Assembly: GCA_028278645.1 (NCBI GenBank)
Contig: JANQDZ010000007.1
Location: 1-64,000, forward strand
Length of the DNA: 64,000 nucleotides
Direction of reading: 5' to 3'
DNA from: Longimicrobiales bacterium
GTDB taxonomy: Bacteria > Gemmatimonadota > Gemmatimonadetes > Longimicrobiales > Gaopeijiaceae
Made by a program: the position numbers and the translations under genes. Positions 52,424 through 61,047 of the stretch are shown in pieces (position 1 is the stretch's first letter; every line of letters starts with the position of its first letter). The notes under the pieces are model-generated. The model saw only the letters and a list, made by a program, of their open reading frames with translations. It ran no database searches and was not told the DNA's origin.

Positions 52424-53344
52424 ATGTTCCGCAACCACGCCCCCGTCCCACTCCTCCTCTGCGTCCTTCTTGCATCCCCCCTCCACGCCCAGCAGGCCCG
52501 GGTCCTGGTCACTGGAGATTGGCTGGAAGAGAATCTTTCCCGCCCCGACCTGGTGGTTTTGCACGCCAGCACCGACGGAGCCGAGTACGACCAGGGACAT
52601 ATCCCCGGGGCGAGCCTCCTTCTGATGGATCGAGTGGCTTGGGACGGAAAAAACGGGGTGGGTGTGGAGTTGAGGGACTTAAGTGAGATCCAGGAAGCTC
52701 TGTCTGCTGTGGGCGTGTCGGACCGGAGCACGGTAGTGGTGTACGGCAGTAACCCCATGGTCGCTGCCCGCCTGTGGATGACCCTGGACGTGGTGGGGGC
52801 GGGGGCCTCGGGACCCCTTTTCCTCGATGGCGGGATCCAGGTTTGGAAGGAAGAGGGCCGGCCTCTTTCCACCGAGCGTCCCGGCGTCACCAGAGGATAC
52901 CTGACCCTGCAGCCGCCCACTTCGAGATTGGTGACCGCGGATTGGATTCTGGTTCGGCTCGGCCATGACAACTTGTCCTTGGTCGATGCCCGCCCGGACG
53001 ATGAGTTCACGGGGGCGGACGGTGGGTTGGGGGGCAGGCTCAACCCGGGCCATATACCGAGTGCGAAGCAGCTCTACTGGGAGGACCTGGTGGAATCCGC
53101 GGAAAGGCCCCTGTTCCACCCGGTGGGCGAGCTCTCAGACCTTTTTGTCGCGGCCGGGGCGGATCCCGGTGACACGGTGGTCACCTACTGTCAGGTTGGC
53201 CTGAGAGCCAGCGTGAACTACATGATCTCCCGAATGCTGGGGTACGAGACCTTCTTCTTCGATGGCTCATGGCGGGACTGGGGTTCTCGTGACTTTCCCC
53301 ACTTCCCGCGAAAAGCGGATACCGCGGAGGGAGGGACCCGCTAG
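52424..53344 (+). CDS. Periplasmic rhodanese-type sulfurtransferase, two domains
   Basis: 306 aa. Signal peptide (VPLLLCVLLASPLHA). Two rhodanese domains: the N-terminal one (VLVTGDWLEENL, EYDQGHIPGASLL) lacks a catalytic Cys, and the C-terminal one has TYCQVGLRAS with the sulfur-carrying Cys, plus LVDARPDDEFTG and NPGHIPSA. The layout is that of thiosulfate or mercaptopyruvate sulfurtransferases. GGAAGG lies before the ATG. The gap 52242-52423 before it shows nothing else clear. Confidence 0.92.
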   Translation: MFRNHAPVPLLLCVLLASPLHAQQARVLVTGDWLEENLSRPDLVVLHASTDGAEYDQGHIPGASLLLMDRVAWDGKNGVGVELRDLSEIQEALSAVGVSDRSTVVVYGSNPMVAARLWMTLDVVGAGASGPLFLDGGIQVWKEEGRPLSTERPGVTRGYLTLQPPTSRLVTADWILVRLGHDNLSLVDARPDDEFTGADGGLGGRLNPGHIPSAKQLYWEDLVESAERPLFHPVGELSDLFVAAGADPGDTVVTYCQVGLRASVNYMISRMLGYETFFFDGSWRDWGSRDFPHFPRKADTAEGGTR

Positions 53345-53390
53345 GGATAGACCGGCACCGGGGCCAATAGTCCCCGCGACAACCGACAAT

Positions 53391-53429
53391 AAGAAGAGCG
53401 ACCCCAGAGAATTTGGGCTCGCTCTTCTT
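53391..53429. terminator. Bidirectional terminator between convergent genes
   Basis: AAGAAGAGCGA (53391-53401) pairs perfectly with 53419-53429, with an inner CCCCA/TGGG stem. T-tract and A-tract flanks make it work for both the rhodanese gene and the pilus-operon tail. Confidence 0.85.
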
Positions 53430-53446
53430 TGGTATCATTCCGGACG

Positions 53447-53989
53447 TCAGATTGTGAACTGATCAACCAGTGACCGGATATGGTCGGTCCAGGGGATGGA
53501 GAGGAACCAATCCAGGAGGTCCAGAGGCGAAGCCTGAATCCATCCAAAGAGAAGCAAGAGGAAGTACCAAACCAGTAGAGCCCACAGGAACTCCCAGAGG
53601 AGCCTGTTCTCGGTGACCGGGCCCTCGTCATCGTAATTCACCTTCTCCTGCGTCACTACCTCCACGGCAATTACGAAACCCCGGCGGTAGAAACTCACGG
53701 CATCCCGAAGGATTCCCGCCGCTCTAGCGGGCTTGTGCCCTTCGAACATCGCCTCGATGAGGCTAAGGCAGAACCGAAGCATGGAACGGACCAAGAGGGG
53801 AATCCAGAAGATGGCCCCCACCACTGCCCACATTGCCAGGACCACTACAAGAATGACCCAAGTCAGCACAAGGAAGATCCCGTCGATCACCTCCGAGTAT
53901 TTCCCCGGCTCTTTTTTGACTTCGGGTTCCGGTTCCACCTCACCCTGCGCAACGGACTTGTAATACATGCGCGGTGGTTCGGACGTCAT
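53447..53989 (-). CDS. Membrane protein, DUF4389-like, end of the Tad operon
   Basis: 180 aa. Three membrane segments: IDGIFLVLTWVILVVVLAMW with VVGAIFWIPLLV following, and a C-terminal LLWEFLWALLVWYFLLLLFG. Between them LIEAMFEGHKPARAAGILRD and SFYRRGFVIAVEVV resemble DUF4389 membrane proteins, which I call with limited confidence. It starts 15 bases after the 214-aa gene and ends at the terminator. Confidence 0.65.
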   Translation of the reverse strand: MTSEPPRMYYKSVAQGEVEPEPEVKKEPGKYSEVIDGIFLVLTWVILVVVLAMWAVVGAIFWIPLLVRSMLRFCLSLIEAMFEGHKPARAAGILRDAVSFYRRGFVIAVEVVTQEKVNYDDEGPVTENRLLWEFLWALLVWYFLLLLFGWIQASPLDLLDWFLSIPWTDHIRSLVDQFTI

Positions 53990-54004
53990 GATTCGATCCT
54001 TTCT

Positions 54005-54649
54005 TTAACCGCCTTCCGCCCCGGAGCCCTCAGGGGGGGAGTCCTCCGGCAGAATCACATTCGCCAATCCCATCTCATCCAACCCCAATGCGATCTGGGG
54101 CATTTGATTTGCATCGATAAATACCAACTGGGCGGCATCTCCTGTAGAGAGGCCCAAAACGACCCTGGGGAGACCACCGCCATCGGCCAACACGAGGTTC
54201 GTGCTCTCGTCCTCGGCCAGACCGAGGGCAGCACGGCTTTTCCCATTTGCATTGATGAGAGAGAGTCCGGGAGATCCGCCGCTCAGGACGGACATACTCA
54301 GCCGCGACCGTTCTCTACGATCCATCAACGCCATCCGGCTATTGCCCTCTTCATCAACCCGCCACTCGCCCCGGACCACGCCCTGGGCATCCACCAGGGA
54401 AACACGTTCGGTGGTGAGGGTCCCGAGGGCCAGATCCCTCTTTCCGATCCCAGGAATCCCCTGGCTGAAGGCTCCAATAGCTCCCAGGACCAACGTGACC
54501 AGAAGTCCGATGCTCAGAAGCCGGACACGGGACCTGAGCCAATCGGCCTCCCTCTCGAGGGAGAGAAGGCGCTGACGGAGACGGTCCTCCTCCATGCCTT
54601 TGAGGTCGTTCAAGTCCGAAGGTCCGCTGGAGTTCGTGGGCATCTTCAT
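54005..54649 (-). CDS. Single-pass membrane protein with repeated LxDxxGxxR strands
   Basis: 214 aa from ATG 54649 (AAGGTGAGA before it; ATG 54643 possible). N-terminal coiled coil (EEDRLRQRLLSLEREADWL), one TM (LLSIGLLVTLVLGAIGAF), then a periplasmic region of short repeats: RVSLVDAQGVVRGEW, LSLINANGKSRAALGL, LVLADGGGLPRVVLGL, LVFIDANQMPQIALGL. This looks like a stacked beta structure. Function unknown. Its upstream GTG overlaps the AAA-ATPase stop, so it is coupled to that gene. It may be part of the pilus machinery or its regulation. Confidence 0.7.
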   Translation of the reverse strand: MKMPTNSSGPSDLNDLKGMEEDRLRQRLLSLEREADWLRSRVRLLSIGLLVTLVLGAIGAFSQGIPGIGKRDLALGTLTTERVSLVDAQGVVRGEWRVDEEGNSRMALMDRRERSRLSMSVLSGGSPGLSLINANGKSRAALGLAEDESTNLVLADGGGLPRVVLGLSTGDAAQLVFIDANQMPQIALGLDEMGLANVILPEDSPPEGSGAEGG

Positions 54650-54651
54650 TC

Positions 54652-56049
54652 TCACCTTTTTGAGGAAATCGGGGCGATCCCAGGCTGGTACTCCTCTTCC
54701 ATGACGAGGAAGTAAGCCTCTGCGGCCCTCTGAAGGAGGGTCGGTTCCAGGGAGGGGATGTGCCCCTCATAGGACGAGATCGAGGTGATGTGGTGTAAAA
54801 TATCCCTGGGATGACACCCACGGGGCTTGATACCGTGGGGGTCATAGTATTTCCGATAGAGGATATCGACCGCCGCTTCTTCGAACGGGATCCCGGTCTG
54901 CTGACAGTTCATTCTGAAGATCCTGGTGAAGGCCTCCCGGTCCGGGCTCCGTACCTCCACCTTAAATTGGATCCTCCGAAGGAAGGCTTCGTCCACCAGG
55001 TTCCTGGGATTGAGGTTGGTGGCAAAGATCAGGATGCAGTCGAACGGAACCGGAAACCGTACCCCCGTATCCAGCGTCAGGTTGTCGAAGCCCTTTTCGA
55101 GCGGGACGATCCAACGGTTCAGGAGCTCAGCAGGGGTCATCCGCTGGCGTCCGAAGTCGTCCAGGATCAGTACCCCGCCGGCTGCCTTGAGCTGGAATGG
55201 AGCCCGGTAAATCTGAGAGTACTGACTTACCTGAAGGTCGAGCTGCTCCATGGTGAGCTCACCGCCCACAAAAACGGTCGGCCTCTTGATCCGAATGTAC
55301 CGGCGATCATATGGGAATGACTGCCGTACCAGGCCGGTCCCATTCTCCTCGTCGTCATCCGCATCGGAGGTCCGCTCATGGTAGACCGGATCAAAGACCA
55401 CGATGATGTGACCGTCGACAATGATGGAGTACGGGATGTAGATCTCGGTCGAGACAATGGATCCGAGCCGCTCGGCGATGGCCGTCTTTCCGTTCCCCGC
55501 CGCGCCGTGAAGGAAGATCGAAGCGCCGGAGTTCACCGCAGGCCCCAACGACGCGGTGACATCATCGGAAAGAACCAGATCGTTGAAGGCTTCTCCCAGG
55601 GCCTCGCCAGAGATCCGCATGTCCATGACGGATTGCTTCCGGACCCAAGGACGGAACTGGGTCAAGGGCACCGGCGCCGGCCCCACATAACGGCTGGCGG
55701 CCAAGGCTGACTGCGCTCGGGTACGGCCCTCGTCCGTAAGGGCGAAGCGGTAACCCGCCCGGGAGTGCCCCTCAGCACCCAGCACCTCTACAAAGTGCCT
55801 TTGGATGGCTGTCAGGAGCACGTCATCGATAATCACGAATGGCAGCGCCACTCGCTCAGCGATCTCTTGGCCCGAAAGATCTCCCTGTTGGAAGAGGGTC
55901 TTCAAAGTCAGGGACAGTACCTGGGAGGCCGAAAGGCCGGTCTCCTCCAAAGTCTGGGGCGCCGGCGGGGCGGGCACCGATGGGTCCATAGGCCGTCCAG
56001 GTCCCATACCGCCTGCCGTAGTCTCAGAGGTTTCTGTGGTGGCTGTCAT
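54652..56049 (-). CDS. AAA-type ATPase in the Tad operon
   Basis: 465 aa from ATG 56049, which overlaps the DUF192 stop by 4 bases; the frame is open further upstream. N-terminal winged-helix-like region (LKTLFQQGDLSGQEIAERV, YRFALTDEGRTRAQSALAAS). Walker A is LHGAAGNGKTAIAERL, Walker B GGVLILDDFGRQ, sensor 1 IFATNLNPRNL, with an arginine-rich helix after DEAFLRRIQFKVEV. Such ATPases are recurrent neighbours of Tad loci in diverse bacteria but have no settled role. Cytosolic; could act as remodeler or regulator of pilus assembly. Confidence 0.85.
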   Translation of the reverse strand: MTATTETSETTAGGMGPGRPMDPSVPAPPAPQTLEETGLSASQVLSLTLKTLFQQGDLSGQEIAERVALPFVIIDDVLLTAIQRHFVEVLGAEGHSRAGYRFALTDEGRTRAQSALAASRYVGPAPVPLTQFRPWVRKQSVMDMRISGEALGEAFNDLVLSDDVTASLGPAVNSGASIFLHGAAGNGKTAIAERLGSIVSTEIYIPYSIIVDGHIIVVFDPVYHERTSDADDDEENGTGLVRQSFPYDRRYIRIKRPTVFVGGELTMEQLDLQVSQYSQIYRAPFQLKAAGGVLILDDFGRQRMTPAELLNRWIVPLEKGFDNLTLDTGVRFPVPFDCILIFATNLNPRNLVDEAFLRRIQFKVEVRSPDREAFTRIFRMNCQQTGIPFEEAAVDILYRKYYDPHGIKPRGCHPRDILHHITSISSYEGHIPSLEPTLLQRAAEAYFLVMEEEYQPGIAPISSKR

Positions 56050-56474
56050 CTGCTTCGGCTCCATCTGTTCTTGGAGTTGAAAGACCTCTCGCGATGGCTT
56101 GGGGGAAGGGCGGATATTGAATAGGGTGCCGGATCCCGCCATGTGAGGAGGTCTCCCACCTGGGTTCCCGAGGTGGCAATGGTGCCTACGGGCACCTCTA
56201 GGACATAGTGAGCGTCGGCAACCCTCCGGGTGAACTTCCAAGGTTTCAAGCCTTGGATCAGCTTGAGGACTCGTCCTCGGTCATTGAGAAAAAGCACGTC
56301 CAGGTCGAAAGCGGTCCACCACGTGTGGATGGCGTTGCACCGGACCAGGAGAATTCCTTCACCCGGCCTCGGTTCCGGGCGACCGATGAGGCCACGGAGC
56401 CGACTCAAAAATGTGGCAGCTCGTTCCACACTCGTGCCGAGGGACGTGTTCCGGGTTCGGTTCGTAATCCGCAT
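56046..56474 (-). CDS. DUF192 family protein
   Basis: 142 aa from ATG 56474, after GGAG, just past the tadC stop. DUF192 pattern: FLSRLRGLIGRPEPRPGEG, LLVRCNAIHTWWTAFDLDVL, FLNDRGRVLKLIQGLKPW, YVLEVPVGTI and SGTQVGD. A small beta-barrel fold of unknown role, often near secretion genes. No signal peptide, unlike many DUF192 proteins. Coupled to the AAA ATPase by ATGA. Confidence 0.85.
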   Translation of the reverse strand: MRITNRTRNTSLGTSVERAATFLSRLRGLIGRPEPRPGEGILLVRCNAIHTWWTAFDLDVLFLNDRGRVLKLIQGLKPWKFTRRVADAHYVLEVPVGTIATSGTQVGDLLTWRDPAPYSISALPPSHRERSFNSKNRWSRSR

Positions 56475-56479
56475 ACCGA

Positions 56480-57409
56480 TCAGACTCCGAGGTCGCTGAA
56501 AGCGGCTGCGATCTGAATGATGGCCGGGCCCAGGATTACGACGAGCATGGCCGGGAAGATGCAAAGGGCCAGCGGGAATACCAGTTTGATCGTAGTCTTC
56601 GCCGCAGCTTCCTCTGCCCGCTGTTGCCGCTGGGTCCTCATCGTTTCTGCTTGGACTCGGAGAGAGTCGGCAATGGACGTTCCGAACCGGTCGGTTTGGA
56701 TCAACATCGTGGCCAGGGACCGAAGGTCGGCGACCCCGGTCCTCTCAGCCAAAGCGAGAAGAGCCTGATCCCGTGGGGTTCCAGCTCTGATCTCGAGATT
56801 CATCTGGGATATTTCGGTGGTCAGTAGCTCGCCACCGTGTCTCAATTCCTCGGCAACCCGTTGGAGGGCCTGGTTCAACCCGAGGCCCGCTTCCACGCAG
56901 ATCACCAGGAGATCCACAAAATCGGGGAGGATCTTCTGGATGGTTTTCTGTCTCTTAGTCAGCCTTACGCTGAGGAGGAAGTTCGGCACGACCCATCCTG
57001 CCGCCGCTCCGGTCAGGCCCAGTAGGATAGCCTCCGCACCCGTTACGTCCAGCGCCAATCCGCCCAAAACACCGTAGAAATAAAGGGCTGCGGCGGCGGC
57101 GATTCTTCCGCCGAGGAAAACGGGGAGGGCCGTGGGATGCCGGAATCCGGCCTGGATCAGCCGGGCTCTGGTCGGACTCCACTGGCGTTGAGGAGTCTGG
57201 AGTTTTTGGCCCAAATAGGCCAGCAGGTCCTTCACCTGATTCCGCGCCCGGTTACGCCGAGCGACGGAGTCTTTGGCGTAAGCCTGCTGCAGTCCCAGCT
57301 CTCCCAATCGGGTCCGGGAGGGCCGGGCCTGGGCCGGGAGGAGGCTTGCCAAACCCACCACCATCAGGCCCACGGCCAATGCGATTCCTGCAGCGATCAA
57401 GTATAACAC
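56480..57409 (-). CDS. tadC: Tad pilus inner-membrane platform protein TadC
   Basis: 309 aa from GTG 57409, preceded by GGGGGA; the frame upstream is shadow. Type II secretion F-domain protein: LPDFVDLLVICVEAGLGLNQAL, ISQMNLEIRAGTPRDQALLAL, LATMLIQTDRFGTSIADSLR, then the C-terminal TM IKLVFPLALCIFPAMLVVIL. N-terminal TM at the start, two more in the middle (ALYFYGVLGGLALDV, GLTGAAAGWVVPNFLL). With TadB it anchors the TadA ATPase and drives pilin assembly. Confidence 0.92.
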   Translation of the reverse strand: MLYLIAAGIALAVGLMVVGLASLLPAQARPSRTRLGELGLQQAYAKDSVARRNRARNQVKDLLAYLGQKLQTPQRQWSPTRARLIQAGFRHPTALPVFLGGRIAAAAALYFYGVLGGLALDVTGAEAILLGLTGAAAGWVVPNFLLSVRLTKRQKTIQKILPDFVDLLVICVEAGLGLNQALQRVAEELRHGGELLTTEISQMNLEIRAGTPRDQALLALAERTGVADLRSLATMLIQTDRFGTSIADSLRVQAETMRTQRQQRAEEAAAKTTIKLVFPLALCIFPAMLVVILGPAIIQIAAAFSDLGV

Positions 57410-57422
57410 GGACAATCCCCCA

Positions 57423-58403
57423 TCAAATCTCGATTCTGATGATCTTCCTGATCCACAGTGCGCCGATGACTTGCAGTACCAGTGCAGTGACGAGCAGGAA
57501 CTGCCCAAAAAGGTGGGTGACCAGCAGAGACATGTATTCCGGATCCATGCTGTAGATGCCCAAGGCGAGGAGCGGGGGAAGTGCGGCAAGCGCGTACCCA
57601 GTCAGTCGGCCCTGAGCGGTATAAACCTGAAGCTGCCGACGTATGTAGAACCGACGGCGAATGGTATGGGCCAGGTTCTCCAGGGTTTCCGCCAGGTTAC
57701 CCCCGACCTCCCGCTGCACCATGATGGCGATGGCGAAGATCCTGACATCGACCATATCGGTCCTATCCACCATCCCCAGGAGGGCTTCGTCGAACGGAAT
57801 CCCGAACCTCTGCTCTTCGAACACCTGTCGGAACTCGGTCGAGACCTCCGGCGGACCCTCGTCCGCCACCATTCCCAGAGAGGACGAGAGAGGATGGCCG
57901 GCGCGGATCGCCCGGGTAAGGAGGTCGATGGCCGCGGGGAATTCCTCTTCGAACTGTCGGAACCTTCTCCGTCTCTTGTGCGCCACGAAAACGTAGAGGA
58001 GGAATGGTCCCCCAGCAGCTGCCACAGCGGCCCAGAACAGCTTGTCGGTCAGGAGAAACGCGGTAGCCCCAAAGGTGAAACCCATGCCCAACCCTAGGAT
58101 CAGGAAGGTCTCAGGACTCCAGTTCACCCTGGCCTGGTCCAGCAGGGAGACAAGCTTGGGCCGACCGGGGGTCACGCTCAGAAGGAAGCCCAGCGGGCCC
58201 CCACCTTTTCCACCGCTTCGGATTAGATCGTGAACACCGGGGTTCCGACGCTTTGTACCCCTGAGCACCGGCTTCACACGCTTGGCGATCTGCCGGCGTC
58301 GGTGCCAGTTCCGAAGGCCCTCTGAGACCAGAGCCAAGGCCAAGGTCCCAAAAATCGCGGCCAAGAATACGAGGATCGCAGGGACCCAGATGGGATCGAT
58401 CAT
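57423..58403 (-). CDS. tadB: Tad pilus inner-membrane platform protein TadB
   Basis: 326 aa. F-domain protein: FEEEFPAAIDLLTRAIRAGH, FRQVFEEQRFGIPFDEALLG, FAIAIMVQREVGGNLAETLE, with TMs at the N-terminus (PAILVFLAAIFGTLALAL), middle (LILGLGMGFTFGATAFLL, FWAAVAAAGGPFLLYVFV) and C-terminus (LLVTALVLQVIGALW). Located between tadA and tadC as usual. Forms the platform with TadC. Confidence 0.94.
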   Translation of the reverse strand: MIDPIWVPAILVFLAAIFGTLALALVSEGLRNWHRRRQIAKRVKPVLRGTKRRNPGVHDLIRSGGKGGGPLGFLLSVTPGRPKLVSLLDQARVNWSPETFLILGLGMGFTFGATAFLLTDKLFWAAVAAAGGPFLLYVFVAHKRRRRFRQFEEEFPAAIDLLTRAIRAGHPLSSSLGMVADEGPPEVSTEFRQVFEEQRFGIPFDEALLGMVDRTDMVDVRIFAIAIMVQREVGGNLAETLENLAHTIRRRFYIRRQLQVYTAQGRLTGYALAALPPLLALGIYSMDPEYMSLLVTHLFGQFLLVTALVLQVIGALWIRKIIRIEI

Positions 58404-58405
58404 GG

Positions 58406-59749
58406 CTAGAACCTCCGCGCCCGGCGCCCGCCGCCACCGGCCGCTTCAACATCGAAGAAAGTCGCCCCGTCAAACTCTATGCCCCGGGCCTTCAGGACGT
58501 CGGTGAACTTGGGTCGGATCCCCGTGGGCTTGAATCGACCCATTACCATCCCGTCTTCCCGAATCCCCTGCTGCTCGTAGACGAACAGGTCCTGCATCGT
58601 GATGACCTCACCCTCCATCCCGGTGATCTCCGAGATGGACACGATCTTCCGGGTCCCGTCAGGAAGCCTCGCCAGCTGGATCACGAGCTGAATCCCGCCG
58701 ACGATCTGTTGTCGAATCGCCCTATCCGGGAGGTTCAGATTCGCCATGGAGACCATGGTACCCAGCCGATTCAGCGCGTCCCGGGGCGTGTTCGAGTGGA
58801 GGGTCGTCAGACTCCCGTCGTGCCCAGTGTTCATGGCCTGGAGCATGTCGACGGCCTCGGGTCCTCGGACCTCTCCCACAATGATCCGGTCCGGTCTCAT
58901 CCGGAGGGAGTTGATCACCAAGGATCGTGTGGTGACCTCACCTTTACCCTCGACGTTCGGCGGCCTGGATTCCAGTCGAACTACGTGCGGCTGACGCAGC
59001 TGGAGCTCAGCCGAGTCCTCGATGGTGACGATCCGTTCGTCGGCCGGGATATGGGAAGAAAGGACATTCAGGAGAGTGGTCTTCCCGGCCCCCGTGCCGC
59101 CGGAGATGAGGATATTCAGGCGCGCCTTCACCGCCCCGGCCAATACCTCCAGGATCGCTTCGTTCAGGGTCTCCTTTGCCAGCAGATCTTCCCCTGACAG
59201 CACATCCAGCTTGAACCGACGGATAGACAAATGGGGGCCATCCACCGCAAGGGGGGGAATAATCGCGTTCACCCTGGATTGATCGGGGAGTCGAGCGTCC
59301 ACCATTGGAGAGGAGTCGTCGATCCTCCGGCCGACCCCGGACACAATTCGATCGATCACCTGGAGGAGGTGGCGATCATCTTGGAAGCGGATGTCGGTTT
59401 TGTAGAGTTTCCCTAGCCGCTCGACCCAGACGTCGTCGTACGTGTTTACCAGAATATCCGAGAGCTCCGGATCCTTCATCAGAGGTTCGAGGGGCCCCAG
59501 ACCAAAGATCTCGTCCAGAATCTCCTGAGCCAGGACCTCTCTCTCTCGGAGATTCAATGCGACCGGAAGGGCCTCCGACTGGAGAAGATCCTGGATTACC
59601 TCACGGATGGTCTCGATGGCTTCGTCCTTACTCACCATCTCCAGGTTCGCCAGATTCAACCGCTCCAACAGCCTCCGATGGATCCGCCCCTTCACTTCCG
59701 CCATCTCTTTGGGCGTCTGAGACCTGTCCGTTCCGTTCGTGAGCTCCAT
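58406..59749 (-). CDS. tadA: Tad pilus assembly ATPase TadA/CpaF
   Basis: 447 aa from ATG 59749. Secretion ATPase of the GspE/VirB11 superfamily: Walker [16 protein letters not shown], Asp box [12 protein letters not shown], Walker [14 protein letters not shown], His box [13 protein letters not shown]. The N-terminal domain ([20 protein letters not shown]) is typical of CpaF. It powers Flp pilin polymerisation from the cytosolic face. One-base start/stop overlap with cpaE. Confidence 0.96.
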   Translation of the reverse strand: MELTNGTDRSQTPKEMAEVKGRIHRRLLERLNLANLEMVSKDEAIETIREVIQDLLQSEALPVALNLREREVLAQEILDEIFGLGPLEPLMKDPELSDILVNTYDDVWVERLGKLYKTDIRFQDDRHLLQVIDRIVSGVGRRIDDSSPMVDARLPDQSRVNAIIPPLAVDGPHLSIRRFKLDVLSGEDLLAKETLNEAILEVLAGAVKARLNILISGGTGAGKTTLLNVLSSHIPADERIVTIEDSAELQLRQPHVVRLESRPPNVEGKGEVTTRSLVINSLRMRPDRIIVGEVRGPEAVDMLQAMNTGHDGSLTTLHSNTPRDALNRLGTMVSMANLNLPDRAIRQQIVGGIQLVIQLARLPDGTRKIVSISEITGMEGEVITMQDLFVYEQQGIREDGMVMGRFKPTGIRPKFTDVLKARGIEFDGATFFDVEAAGGGGRRARRF

Positions 59750-60969
59750 CACTTAGCCTTCTTTCCTGTCTTTTCACCCGATTTTCCGGACCCCCTGAAC
59801 CTGCTCAGGAACCCTTTTCGGGGTTCGGCGGCGATTTCGGCGTCGGCAACTTTTCTTCCCAGGTCCAAGATCTTCTTGGCGATGCGGGACTTCCCGACGC
59901 TCACCTCTGGCCGGCCAACGTTGATGCTTTGGAGGACCCTCTGGTCGTCCTTGTCCAACACGAGGGTGAGCCGATGGCCCAGTCCGTCTTCGATGTCCCT
60001 GGATGTCAGTCCTAGGCCGTCTCGGTACTGGTTGAGCACCAACTTCGGCGGTTCTTTCCCGTTCTCCCGCCCGTAGAGGTCCAACGCTTGCTTGAGATTG
60101 CGTAGGGTCGGTAGCTCCGGGGTCACCACAAGAAGCCGCTCGTCAGAGAGCCCGAGGACACTCCCGAGGCGGTTGGACAGATAGCTACCCCCGTCGACCA
60201 CGACATAGTCGAACTGATTCCTGCAAAGGCCGATGAGGGACCGGATCTCCTCCTCAGAGAGCTCATTGACACCCATGGGCGAAAGAGGAGAGGCAAGGAC
60301 ATGGACCCCGGAGTCGTCGATCTCCAGGAAGGAGAGAAAGAGCTCCTCGTCTATGCGATGGAAGTTATGAACGACATCCACATAGGTGTATCGCGGATGG
60401 ACTCCCATGGCGACCGAAGCAGTCCCCAACCCCGGAGCCAGATCCACGAGAAGAACTTCCTTACCGGTCAATACCCTCAGGGCCACGGCAAGGTTTGTGG
60501 CGACAGTTGTGACCCCCGTACCCCCTTTGGCGCTGAAAACAGTGGTGACCTTCCCGAGGGTCGGCGCCTGCCCGGGGGCTTTGACCTTCCTTCGCTTCAC
60601 GGTGCGTTGGAAGGCTTCCAGAGTTTCGGTCTGGGAGAAGGGTCGCGGGAGGTACTCAGAGGCCCCGGCTCTCATGACGGCGAGAAGGCCTTCAGCGGAC
60701 AGGGCCGGCCCTCCAACAACCAGCGCGGCATTTGGCACCTCCTGGCTGAGGCTTTGAATGCCCCCAGCTCCGGAAGGCTCCACCCCCAGATCCAGGAAGA
60801 TCACATCTGGGTTCGCCTGCATCACCTGCTGGACGACCTCCTGATCGAGACCGTCTGCGAGCGTCTGTATATCAAGAGCCAACCTGGCATTGTTGGTGGG
60901 CTCACGGATGATCCCCAATGCCAGGTGGCGAAAGCCCTCGTCGGATGAAATCAACACGCAATCGAACAA
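59749..60969 (-). CDS. cpaE: CpaE/TadZ-like pilus localisation ATPase
   Basis: 406 aa, starting with TTG at 60969 behind GGGGAG. Residues 1-125 are a receiver-like domain ([16 protein letters not shown]) without a clear phospho-acceptor context, as in TadZ. From 140 a MinD/ParA-type domain with deviant Walker [18 protein letters not shown] and switch region [19 protein letters not shown]-terminal basic tail. It positions the Tad apparatus in the cell. Between cpaC and tadA with a 78-base gap upstream. Confidence 0.93.
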   Translation of the reverse strand: MFDCVLISSDEGFRHLALGIIREPTNNARLALDIQTLADGLDQEVVQQVMQANPDVIFLDLGVEPSGAGGIQSLSQEVPNAALVVGGPALSAEGLLAVMRAGASEYLPRPFSQTETLEAFQRTVKRRKVKAPGQAPTLGKVTTVFSAKGGTGVTTVATNLAVALRVLTGKEVLLVDLAPGLGTASVAMGVHPRYTYVDVVHNFHRIDEELFLSFLEIDDSGVHVLASPLSPMGVNELSEEEIRSLIGLCRNQFDYVVVDGGSYLSNRLGSVLGLSDERLLVVTPELPTLRNLKQALDLYGRENGKEPPKLVLNQYRDGLGLTSRDIEDGLGHRLTLVLDKDDQRVLQSINVGRPEVSVGKSRIAKKILDLGRKVADAEIAAEPRKGFLSRFRGSGKSGEKTGKKAK

Positions 60970-61047
60970 CTTCGAATCTCCCCATCCCCACGGAGGGATG
61001 GCTTCAAGGGTGACTTCCGCTACTGCTCAAACGCTCAGGCTCCCGGG

